Origin: Betaproteobacteria bacterium
GTDB taxonomy: Bacteria > Pseudomonadota > Gammaproteobacteria > Burkholderiales > Sulfuriferulaceae
Direction: 5' to 3'
Assembly: GCA_003455595.1 (NCBI GenBank)
Contig: DMQT01000097.1
Span: forward strand, 24,729 to 30,204
Length of the DNA: 5,476 nt
Made by a program: the position numbers and the translations under genes. The notes beneath the pieces are model-generated. The model saw nothing but the letters and a program-made list of their open reading frames with translations, was not told where the DNA came from and did no database searches. This document shows, one piece after another, positions 1 to 5,476 of the stretch. Position 1 is the stretch's first letter. Each line of letters begins with the position of its first letter.

Positions 1-507
1 GGTGGCCAGCGCGCGGGCGATTTCCAGGCGGCGCTGATCACCATAGGACAGGTGTTTGGCCAGTGTATGGCGGTGGCCGCCGATGCCAACCAGCTCCAGC
101 AATTCACGCGCACGGCGCTGGATCGCGGCCTCTTCAGTGCGCGTACGCGGATTGCGCAACACCGCACCGATGACGCCCGCCTGGGTGCGCGCATGACGTC
201 CGACCATGACATTCTCCAGCGCCGTCATGTTGGCGAACAGGCGAATATTCTGAAATGTGCGCGCAATGCCGAGCTTGAGCACTTGGTGCGGTTTCATGCC
301 CAGCAAGGAACAGCATTTGAAATCGAGATTGCCCTGACTGGGGCTGTACAGGCCCGTGATGATATTGAACAGCGTGGTTTTACCCGCGCCATTGGGACCG
401 ATCAAACCGTGAATTTCACCTGCTTCGATGTTCAGGCTCACATCGTTGAGCGCAGTGATGCCACCAAAGCGCTTGCCGATTTTTTCCAGTTTGAGCAGCG
501 TCGTCAT
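1..507 (-). CDS. livG: LivG-type ABC transporter ATPase, branched-chain amino acid uptake (partial, C-terminus off window)
   Basis: This is the cytoplasmic ATPase subunit that would power the LivHM permease. The ATG is at 507, two bases after the livM TAG stop, and 169 codons are present before the left window edge cuts the gene. The protein starts MTTLLKLEKIGKRFGG. The Walker A loop GPNGAGKT lies at residues 37-44, the Q-loop glutamine is near 86 (ARTFQNIRLF), and the signature LSYGDQRRLEIARAL is at 153-167. The fragment stops just before Walker B. LSYGDQ in place of LSGGQ is normal for LivG. The family is usually about 250-260 aa, so roughly a third is missing because of the window, not because of a mutation. 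An adjacent Cys-Cys at 65-66, in the variable stretch before LLGMKPHQ, is unusual but outside the catalytic motifs. No good Shine-Dalgarno sequence precedes the ATG, so translation is probably coupled to livM. Family assignment is firm; substrate is inferred from the operon. Confidence 0.95.
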   Translation of the reverse strand, partial: MTTLLKLEKIGKRFGGITALNDVSLNIEAGEIHGLIGPNGAGKTTLFNIITGLYSPSQGNLDFKCCSLLGMKPHQVLKLGIARTFQNIRLFANMTALENVMVGRHARTQAGVIGAVLRNPRTRTEEAAIQRRARELLELVGIGGHRHTLAKHLSYGDQRRLEIARALAT

Positions 508-509
508 GG

Positions 510-1610
510 CTAGCGCTTGGCGTCGTATACGCTGACCTGCTCCTGCTCGGCAATCGCGCCTTGCGCGCCCAGTTCACGCTTGCGCTGGCGCGACGGCAAC
601 AGACCGGCGGGGCGGAACAGCATCATCAGGATCAGCGCGAAGCCGAACAGCAGCATGCGCAAGTCTGACGGATCGACCACGACATGGCCGATCCAGGCGC
701 GTTGCAAGTCACCAATGTAGCGCAGTGCCTCGGGCAACACGGTCAGCAGCACTGCGCCCAGAACCACGCCGGGAATATTTCCCATGCCGCCCAGCACGAT
801 CATGCACAGGATCATGATCGACTCCATCAGGTTGAAGCTCTCGGGGCTGATGAAGCCCTGAAACCCGGCGAACAGCCCGCCCGCCAGGCCGCCAAAACTG
901 GCACCCATGGCAAACGCCAGCAGTTTGATGTTGCGCACGTTGATGCCCATCGCTTCCGCCGCTACTTCGTCTTCACGTATTGCCGCCCAAGCGCGTCCGA
1001 TGCGGGAATCCTGCAAACGCATCGAGACGAATATCACACTCAGGGTGAGGATCAGAAACAGGTAGTAATACAGATGTGGCGAGGAAAAGGTTACGCCGAA
1101 AATGACTTGGGTTTTACCCAGTGACATCCCCGCAATGGTGACCGGGTCAATCTGATTCACACCCTGCGGGCCGTTGGTAATGTTGATCGGTGCATTCAGG
1201 TTGTTCAGAAATATACGGATGATCTCGCCAAAACCCAGTGTGACAATCGCCAGATAATCACCCCGCAAGCGCAGCGTGGGGGTGCCCAACATCAGCCCGA
1301 ACAGCCCGGCCACTGCGGCACCCAGTGGCAATAATGCCCAGAATGGCAGATGCAGCCCGAACATCGGCGAGGCCAGCAGCGCATAACAATAAGCCCCCAC
1401 GGCATAAAAAGCGATGTAGCCGAGATCGAGCAGCCCGGCGTAACCCACCACGATATTCAGACCCAAGGCCAGCATCACATACAGCAGAGCCAGATCGAGT
1501 ATGCGCACCCACGAACGGCCCAACCCGGCGTCGATCAGAAACGGCAACAGCGCCAGCCCGACGCCGAGCGCGACAAAAACCAGCCAGGCGTGGCGTGTTT
1601 TCTGATTCAT
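510..1610 (-). CDS. livM: LivM-type ABC transporter permease, branched-chain amino acid uptake
   Basis: This is one of the two inner-membrane permeases of a HAAT-family transporter. From the ATG at 1610 it is 366 aa. Family motifs are seen in order: GLNIVVGYAGLLDLGYIAF at 50-68, LRGDYLAIVTLGFGEI at 115-130, the ATPase-contact loop SRIGRAWAAIREDEVAAEAMG at about 202-222, IVLGGMGNIPG at 271-281 and FRPAGL at 332-337. Many hydrophobic spans lie between them, and a charged tail ends in YDAKR. The start is uncertain. The ATG lies 4 bases after the livH stop with only a weak GAG upstream. In-frame GTG (1634) and TTG (1631) codons lie inside the livH end, and GGGAG sits six bases before the TTG. The ATG is preferred because MNQKTRHAW looks like an ordinary LivM N-terminus and the extra residues are not hydrophobic. 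It ends two bases before livG. Family assignment is secure; the exact ligand is not. Confidence 0.95.
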   Translation of the reverse strand: MNQKTRHAWLVFVALGVGLALLPFLIDAGLGRSWVRILDLALLYVMLALGLNIVVGYAGLLDLGYIAFYAVGAYCYALLASPMFGLHLPFWALLPLGAAVAGLFGLMLGTPTLRLRGDYLAIVTLGFGEIIRIFLNNLNAPINITNGPQGVNQIDPVTIAGMSLGKTQVIFGVTFSSPHLYYYLFLILTLSVIFVSMRLQDSRIGRAWAAIREDEVAAEAMGINVRNIKLLAFAMGASFGGLAGGLFAGFQGFISPESFNLMESIMILCMIVLGGMGNIPGVVLGAVLLTVLPEALRYIGDLQRAWIGHVVVDPSDLRMLLFGFALILMMLFRPAGLLPSRQRKRELGAQGAIAEQEQVSVYDAKR

Positions 1611-1614
1611 GGTC

Positions 1615-2544
1615 TCAGGCACGCTCGCCAACACGCTCTCCCAGCAAACCGGAAGGACGGAACAGCAGCACCAGGATCAGGATGAAAAAAGCGAATACGT
1701 CCTGGTAATTACTGCCCAGTACGCCGCCGGTCAGGTCACCGATATAGCCCGCACCCAGGCTTTCGATCACGCCCAGCAGCAAGCCACCCAGCACCGCGCC
1801 GGTGAGGTTGCCGATACCGCCCAGCACCGCTGCGGAAAACGCCTTGAGGCCCAGCAAAAAGCCCATGTAGTAATGCGCCAGACCATAGTAGGCGCTCACC
1901 ATCACACCCGCCACCGCAGCCAGTGCCGAACCCAGGATAAAAGTCAGCGAAATGACGGTGTTGGCATTCACGCCCATCAGCCCGGCAATTTGCGGTGACT
2001 GCGCAGTGGCGCGCATGGCACGACCGAGACGGCTTTTTTTCACCAATAGCGTCAGGCCCAACATCAACAGTACGGAAATCACCAGAATGGCGATTTGCAC
2101 GTCGGTGATCATGGCGCCCAGAATCTGGTGCCGCCCCTGCGGCAGGATCGGAGGGAACGAGATATATTGGCGCCCCCAGATGAGCATGGCGATGTTTTGC
2201 AATACGATTGATACACCGATGGCGGTAATCAGCGGTGCCAGGCGCGGCGCGTTGCGTAGCGGTCGATACGCCAGCCGTTCGATGGTAAAGCCGACACCCA
2301 TGCAAACCAGAATCGCGGCCAGCAGACCGAACAGAACGATCACCACGCCGGGCAGATCAACACCGGCCCCCACCAGTGCGGAAATCACCGTTAACGACAC
2401 CATGGCACCGATCATGGTGACTTCGCCATGGGCAAAGTTGATCAGCTCGAGGATGCCATACACCATCGTGTAACCCAGTGCGACCAGCGCATAAACGCTA
2501 CCTAGCACCAGGCCGTTGATGATTTGCTGAACAAAAATATCCAT
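1615..2544 (-). CDS. livH: LivH-type ABC transporter permease, branched-chain amino acid uptake
   Basis: This is the second inner-membrane permease and would pair with LivM to form the transport channel. It is 309 aa, full length for the family. It opens with MDIFVQQIINGLVLGSVYAL, and the typical LivH stretch GILELINFAHGEVTMIGA is at 30-47. The ATPase-contact loop GRAMRATAQSPQIAGLMGVN is at 174-193, KAFSAAVLGGIGNLTGA is at 234-250, and LLFRPSGLLGER is at the end (293-304). The start matches the common LivH N-terminus. The 17-base gap after the livJ stop is C-rich (CGCCGCCCGCCCC just before ATG) and offers no Shine-Dalgarno sequence. Its level may therefore be kept below that of the binding protein, or depend on ribosomes finishing livJ; this is inference. 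Its stop lies 4 bases before the preferred livM ATG. Role as a BCAA permease is inferred from family and operon. Confidence 0.96.
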   Translation of the reverse strand: MDIFVQQIINGLVLGSVYALVALGYTMVYGILELINFAHGEVTMIGAMVSLTVISALVGAGVDLPGVVIVLFGLLAAILVCMGVGFTIERLAYRPLRNAPRLAPLITAIGVSIVLQNIAMLIWGRQYISFPPILPQGRHQILGAMITDVQIAILVISVLLMLGLTLLVKKSRLGRAMRATAQSPQIAGLMGVNANTVISLTFILGSALAAVAGVMVSAYYGLAHYYMGFLLGLKAFSAAVLGGIGNLTGAVLGGLLLGVIESLGAGYIGDLTGGVLGSNYQDVFAFFILILVLLFRPSGLLGERVGERA

Positions 2545-2561
2545 GGGGCGGGCGGCGCGAA

Positions 2562-3734
2562 TTACTGCTTGCTATGCACTGTTTCGAGCGGCTGCCAGGC
2601 ACCGTTCTTGACCTGATACAAGGTCACGGCACCGCCGGTCACGTCACCTTTCTGGTCAAAGCGGATGTGCCCGGTCACGCCTTGATAATCGGTTTTGCGC
2701 AGTTCGGGCAGGTATTTTGCCGGATCAGTCGAATTGGCACGCTTCATCGCGTCCACCAGCACATACGCAGCATCGTAAGCGTAGGGTGCGTAATTTTGAA
2801 TTGGACCAAAACGCGCGGTGAATTTGTCTTTGAAGGCTTTGCCGCCGGGCATGGCATCGAGTGCCAAGCCGGGATTGGAGGCAATTTCGCCTTCCGCATC
2901 CGCGCCCGCCAGTTTGATGTACTCGGGCGTCTGCATGCCGTCGCCACCCAGTACCTGCGCATTGATGCCCAACTGTTTCAACTGTTTGGTGAGCGGCGCC
3001 GCCTGCGGATCCATACCGCCGAAAAATACCAGATCGGGCGATTTGGCTTTAATTGCAGTGAGAATCGCCATGAAGTCGGTGGATCGGTCGGTGGTGTATT
3101 CGCGCGCCACCACCTCGGCACCCGCCGCTTTGGCGGCTTTGGCGAACTCATCTGCCAGCCCCTGACCGTACGCCGTGCGGTCATCGATGATGGCGATTTT
3201 CTTGTCGCCCAGCTTGTCCACTGCGTATTGGCCCAGCACGTGACCTTGCTGTTCGTCGTTGGTCATCACCCGAAACGCCGTGTTGTAGCCCTGTGCGGTG
3301 TAGGCAATGGCTGTTGCGGAAGGCGAAATCTGCGGGATGCCGGCGTTGTTATATATCGTCGAAGCGGGAATGGTTGCGCCCGAATTAAGGTGGCCGATAA
3401 CCCCTACCACGCCATTGTCGACCAGCTTCTGCGCCACGGTAGTGGCGATTTTCGGATCGGCCTGGTCGTCCTCGCTGATCAGGTCGATGTGCATTTTCTT
3501 GCCGCCGATGACCAGCCCGGCAGCGTTGATTTCATCCACCGCCAGACGCGCACCGTTTTCATTATCCTTGCCCAGATGCGCCTGCGGGCCGGTCAGTGGC
3601 GACACCGAACCGATTTTGATGACATCGCCATCTTTCGCTGCGCCGTCGCGCTTGCCGCAGGCGCCCAACAATAGCGTTGCGATGATGGCTGCCAGCACGC
3701 CGTGTATGAGGGTAGGTTTCAAGACGTACTCCAT
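2562..3734 (-). CDS. livJ: Branched-chain amino acid ABC transporter substrate-binding protein, LivJ/LivK type, predicted lipoprotein
   Basis: This captures the ligand outside the inner membrane and delivers it to LivHM. From the ATG at 3734 it is 390 aa, matching the type I periplasmic-binding fold (Peripla_BP_6). A hydrophobic signal segment at 9-25 ends in the lipobox LLGAC with Cys26, so lipid attachment is likely. Then come IGSVSPLTGPQAHLGKDNENG (41-61), GVIGHLNSGATIPASTIYNN (111-130), GIPQISPSAT (132-141) and DDRTAYGQGLADEF (184-197). The GHLNSGAT and SPSAT loops lie where this family contacts the alpha-amino and carboxyl groups of the ligand. An alternative start is the TTG at 3722, giving MKPTLIHG and 386 aa; it has TGGAG six bases upstream, better than anything before the ATG. 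A longer in-frame reading from 3830 would run through the terminator and is rejected. It is first in the liv operon. Exact ligand (Leu/Ile/Val or another amino acid) cannot be read from the sequence. Confidence 0.94.
   Translation of the reverse strand: MEYVLKPTLIHGVLAAIIATLLLGACGKRDGAAKDGDVIKIGSVSPLTGPQAHLGKDNENGARLAVDEINAAGLVIGGKKMHIDLISEDDQADPKIATTVAQKLVDNGVVGVIGHLNSGATIPASTIYNNAGIPQISPSATAIAYTAQGYNTAFRVMTNDEQQGHVLGQYAVDKLGDKKIAIIDDRTAYGQGLADEFAKAAKAAGAEVVAREYTTDRSTDFMAILTAIKAKSPDLVFFGGMDPQAAPLTKQLKQLGINAQVLGGDGMQTPEYIKLAGADAEGEIASNPGLALDAMPGGKAFKDKFTARFGPIQNYAPYAYDAAYVLVDAMKRANSTDPAKYLPELRKTDYQGVTGHIRFDQKGDVTGGAVTLYQVKNGAWQPLETVHSKQ
3720..3734 (-). promoter_or_regulatory. Overlapping start signals of livJ: ATG 3734 and Shine-Dalgarno plus TTG 3722
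   Basis: On the minus strand the bases read ATGGAGTACGTCTTG. The ATG at 3734 has only GGA three bases upstream, too close for good pairing. The TGGAG that overlaps this ATG is six bases before an in-frame TTG at 3722, which is textbook spacing. The TTG start would also put the Lys directly after Met, as expected for a signal peptide n-region. Confidence 0.45.
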
Positions 3735-3750
3735 TTTCCAGTATTTTCGA

Positions 3751-3759
3751 CTTATACCA
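3751..3759 (-). promoter_or_regulatory. Possible extended -10 promoter of the liv operon
   Basis: On the minus strand these bases read TGGTATAAG, a TGn extended -10 with five of six bases matching TATAAT. The corresponding -35 region (TTCATG, 17 bases upstream) is weak, as is common for extended -10 promoters. Transcription would begin near 3744, leaving a leader of only about 10 bases to the ATG at 3734 or about 22 bases to the TTG at 3722. It lies downstream of the cytochrome terminator, in the right place to start livJHMG. Confidence 0.45.
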
Positions 3760-3795
3760 TAAACGCCGAACAGCATGAAAGCCGCACCAGTAAAG

Positions 3796-3824
3796 AAAAA
3801 GCCGACTGATGCAGTCGGCTTTTT
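3796..3824 (-). terminator. Rho-independent terminator after the cytochrome c gene
   Basis: A perfect 8-bp GC-rich stem GCCGACTG/CAGTCGGC (3801-3808 with 3812-3819) with a 3-base loop is flanked by five A on one side and six T on the other. The stem can extend to 13 bp. Read on the minus strand the stem is followed by TTTTTCTTT, so it should stop transcripts 24 bases after the cytochrome stop codon. It is nearly symmetric and could also work on the plus strand, but no plus-strand gene is present to need it. It separates the cytochrome unit from the liv operon. Confidence 0.9.
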
Positions 3825-3848
3825 TAGCATGCGGCAATCCGAGTCCGT

Positions 3849-4166
3849 TTACAGACTGAGTATCCAGGCAACGATGGTTTTGGCATCGGCGTCGTTCACC
3901 TGCGGGTTAGGCGGCATGGGAATCTGTCCCCACACGCCCGAACCGCCTTTATGCACCTTGTTAACCAACCGGTCTAAAGCGGTTTTATCACCTTTGTATT
4001 TGGCAGCCACGTCTTTGTATGCCGGCCCAACAATTTTCTTGTCAATACCGTGACAGCTCATGCAGGCATTTTTCTGTGCCAGCGCCATGCCCGAATCGGC
4101 AGCCGAAACGTTTGCAACAGCAAACGACTTCAACCCAGCAACGGCAACACTCATCAATATTTTCAT
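3849..4166 (-). CDS. Small periplasmic class I cytochrome c (c551/c552-like)
   Basis: This is a single-heme electron carrier of 105 aa. The heme site is Cys35-Met-Ser-Cys38-His39, and the distal ligand is Met84 in IPMPPNPQV, typical of the c551/c552 (NirM-like) family. The fold ends in DAKTIVAWILSL. A signal peptide is likely cleaved after Ala22 or Ala23 (VSA/AD), leaving about 82 residues, the usual mature size of c551. Lys13 interrupts the hydrophobic part of the signal (AVAGLKSFAV), which is odd. The ATG at 4166 has AGGAG five bases upstream. The gene appears monocistronic: a possible promoter at 4223-4250 and a strong terminator right after it. Partners in this family include cytochrome cd1 nitrite reductase, cbb3 oxidase and cytochrome c peroxidase, but no such gene is nearby, so the partner is unknown. 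Confidence 0.93.
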   Translation of the reverse strand: MKILMSVAVAGLKSFAVANVSAADSGMALAQKNACMSCHGIDKKIVGPAYKDVAAKYKGDKTALDRLVNKVHKGGSGVWGQIPMPPNPQVNDADAKTIVAWILSL

Positions 4167-4171
4167 CTTGT

Positions 4172-4176
4172 CTCCT
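4172..4176 (-). promoter_or_regulatory. Ribosome binding site of the cytochrome c gene
   Basis: AGGAG on the minus strand, five bases (ACAAG) before the ATG at 4166. It is the best Shine-Dalgarno match in the window and fixes the cytochrome start. Confidence 0.85.
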
Positions 4177-4222
4177 GATTAAATGATCCGCGCATCAAAA
4201 AAATTCGAGAAGCAGCGTGTGG

Positions 4223-4250
4223 ATATTACCTGAATTTATTGCGACGGCAA
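4223..4250 (-). promoter_or_regulatory. Possible sigma-70-like promoter of the cytochrome c gene
   Basis: On the minus strand TTGCCG (4250-4245) and TAATAT (4228-4223) are separated by 16 bases, each matching four of six consensus bases. Transcription would start near 4216 and give a leader of about 50 bases. The -35 overlaps a short inverted repeat, ACGGC-AA-GCCGT (4244-4255). The match is moderate and other placements are possible. The remaining part of the 4167-4302 gap holds no gene and no convincing terminator for the parA-like gene. Confidence 0.3.
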
Positions 4251-4302
4251 GCCGTACAATTCATCCCGATGCAGGCCATATAAATCTACCAGCGTGCCCC
4301 CA

Positions 4303-4914
4303 TCACGCGTCCAGCCATTCGAGCAGGTACGCCCACTGTTCCAGTTCACGCTGTGCCAGATAGGGCGGCAAATCAAACAGGGTCTTGCCTTCGAATGCGG
4401 CATTCACGTAAACCTGCGCTTCCCGCAGATACGCCAGTATCGGCATATCCAGCTCGGTCAACATTTGTTCCAGCGCAGCAGCGGCACGGGTGCGCGGCGC
4501 CATCCGCATGCCCACAACACCCACAAACGTCTTGCCCTTGCGCACGGCTTTTTCGGCTTGCAGGGCGTCGAGAAATTCACGGCTGGCGTTGATGTCGAAT
4601 AACGACGGCGCGATTGGCACCACCACCTGATCCACCAGCTTGAGCGCGCGCTCCAGTGTCTTGCCGTGCAAGCCGGCGGGCGAATCAATCACCAGCCAGC
4701 CGTCGCGCCCGGCGGTGCCGCTTTCGCTGGCGTACAACCAGATCGGCGGCAGCTCATGTGGGCGCAACGCCAGCCAGGTGCTGGCAGATTGCTGTTTGTC
4801 CATATCCAGCAAGCGGACTGGCTGGCCTGACGCAGCCAGATATCCGGCGATATTGGTCGCCAGCGTGGATTTGCCGCTGCCGCCTTTGGGGTTGGCGATC
4901 AGTAGAGTTTTCAT
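4303..4914 (-). CDS. Orphan ParA/MinD-family ATPase, small type
   Basis: This is a deviant Walker ATPase of 203 aa, related to proteins that position DNA or protein cargo by ATP-driven dimerisation. The deviant Walker A KGGSGKST is at 10-17 with the signature Lys10. Walker A' LLDMDKQQSASTW is at 35-47, and Walker B WLVIDSPAG is at 73-81 with Asp77. VVVPIAPSLFDINASREFLDAL follows at 97-118. All catalytic features look intact. It has no N-terminal DNA-binding extension, so its size resembles the short ParF-like ParA of type Ib systems. No ParB, ParG or centromere-like repeat is visible; the 136 bases after it are too short for a ParG-sized gene plus the cytochrome leader. The ATG is 7 bases after the ilvD stop without a good Shine-Dalgarno, so it is probably cotranscribed and translationally coupled to ilvD. 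Family assignment is firm; cargo and role are unknown. Confidence 0.92.
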   Translation of the reverse strand: MKTLLIANPKGGSGKSTLATNIAGYLAASGQPVRLLDMDKQQSASTWLALRPHELPPIWLYASESGTAGRDGWLVIDSPAGLHGKTLERALKLVDQVVVPIAPSLFDINASREFLDALQAEKAVRKGKTFVGVVGMRMAPRTRAAAALEQMLTELDMPILAYLREAQVYVNAAFEGKTLFDLPPYLAQRELEQWAYLLEWLDA

Positions 4915-4921
4915 GCGCCGC

Positions 4922-5476
4922 TCAACTGCGCCGTTCTATCTGGGTAACATCCCGCACCGCGCCGGTCGAGGCGCTGGTCGTCATGGCAGCGTAGGCACGC
5001 AAGGCCACCGACACGGCGCGATTGCGGTTCACCGGCATCCACGGGTGCGCATGGTTTTCCATCGCGACGCGGCGCGCCGCCAGGGTTGCATCGCTGACCG
5101 CCAGCTGGATGCTGCGGTTGGGGATGTCGATTTCGATTATATCGCCCTCCTCCACCAGCCCGATTGCGCCACCCTGCGCCGCTTCCGGCGAGACATGGCC
5201 GATACTCAACCCGGACGTGCCGCCGGAAAACCGCCCGTCGGTAATCAGCGCACAGGCTTTACCCAGACCTTTGGTCTTGATGTACGAAGTCGGATACAGC
5301 ATTTCCTGCATGCCGGGGCCGCCTTTGGGGCCTTCGTAACGAATCAGCACCACGTCACCGGCCACGATCTTGTCGGCCAGAATCGCTTCCACTGCCGCGT
5401 CCTGCGATTCAAAAATGCGTGCCGGACCGGCGAATTTCAGGATGCTGGCATCGACACCTGCCGTCTTGACGATGCA
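4922..5476 (-). CDS. ilvD: Dihydroxy-acid dehydratase IlvD (partial, N-terminus off window)
   Basis: This iron-sulfur enzyme removes water from 2,3-dihydroxy acids to give the 2-keto acid precursors of valine, isoleucine and, through 2-ketoisovalerate, leucine and pantothenate. Only the last 184 codons are present; the frame is open to the right edge, so the upstream part lies outside the window. The fragment begins [15 protein letters not shown], whose Cys corresponds to the conserved [10 protein letters not shown] cysteine of the E. coli-type enzyme, which I recall as a cluster ligand. [19 protein letters not shown] is at 46-64, [22 protein letters not shown] at 78-99, and [12 protein letters not shown] at 110-121. 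The tail [15 protein letters not shown] is like the long (about 615 aa) IlvD class. A GTG at 5392 is internal and not the start. The parA-like gene follows after 7 bases. Confidence 0.96.
   Translation of the reverse strand, partial: CIVKTAGVDASILKFAGPARIFESQDAAVEAILADKIVAGDVVLIRYEGPKGGPGMQEMLYPTSYIKTKGLGKACALITDGRFSGGTSGLSIGHVSPEAAQGGAIGLVEEGDIIEIDIPNRSIQLAVSDATLAARRVAMENHAHPWMPVNRNRAVSVALRAYAAMTTSASTGAVRDVTQIERRS

Noticed and set aside
52..513. Plus-strand open frame opposite livG
   Set aside because: The minus strand encodes clear Walker A, Q-loop and signature motifs; the plus-strand protein has no family features.
2574..3674. Long plus-strand open frame of 366 codons opposite livJ
   Set aside because: It mirrors the livJ coding frame, has no recognisable domain, and is explained by GC-biased codon use on the opposite strand.
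3735..3830. Upstream extension of livJ to an ATG at 3830
   Set aside because: The extra 32 codons translate the terminator hairpin and the likely promoter, and would place a second hydrophobic stretch before the lipoprotein signal.
4184..4197. TGAT-N6-ATCA inverted repeat upstream of the cytochrome gene, resembling an FNR/Anr box
   Set aside because: The FNR consensus is TTGAT-N4-ATCAA; here the spacer is six bases and the site lies in the predicted leader between the promoter and the ribosome site, so it is not a good match.
4244..4255. Short inverted repeat ACGGC-AA-GCCGT after the parA-like gene as a terminator
   Set aside because: The stem is only 5 bp with a 2-base loop and no T-run follows on the minus strand.
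4922..5392. ilvD read as a complete short gene starting at GTG 5392
   Set aside because: The frame stays open to the window edge, and the upstream residues match the conserved CIVKTAGVD region of IlvD, so this is the end of a longer gene.

Overview
The window carries seven genes, all read from the minus strand, so the biological order runs from high to low coordinates. Several features point to a betaproteobacterium: moderately high GC, long E. coli-type ilvD, a small c551/c552-like cytochrome c, and a livJ-livH-livM-livG layout with Betaproteobacteria-like protein wording. Nitrosomonadales-type relatives are my best guess. This is inference from protein style; no marker gene is present.

Right part (5476-4303): the last 184 codons of ilvD (dihydroxy-acid dehydratase, valine/isoleucine/leucine synthesis) run in from the window edge. 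Seven bases after its stop, a small orphan ParA/MinD-like ATPase of 203 aa begins, with no ParB or ParG partner visible. Middle (4302-3795): a 136-base gap holds a possible promoter and a clear ribosome binding site for a small periplasmic class I cytochrome c, which ends just before a strong rho-independent terminator. Left part (3794-1): a compact branched-chain amino acid ABC transporter operon. It has a likely promoter, a substrate-binding protein with a lipoprotein signal (LivJ type), permeases LivH and LivM, and the first 169 residues of the ATPase LivG, which is cut by the window edge. LivF would be expected just beyond position 1.

Functionally, one end of the window makes branched-chain amino acids and the other end probably imports them, or related amino acids. 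The cytochrome and the ParA ATPase sit between as unrelated passengers. The liv genes are packed with 17, 4 (or overlapping) and 2 bases between them, which implies one transcript.

This is mostly ordinary core-genome content. I see no CRISPR, mobile element, RNA gene or new defence-like system. The points most worth a second look are the ParA gene tied to ilvD, the lipobox on the substrate-binding protein, and the start site of that gene, where the candidate ATG overlaps a good Shine-Dalgarno sequence for a downstream TTG.
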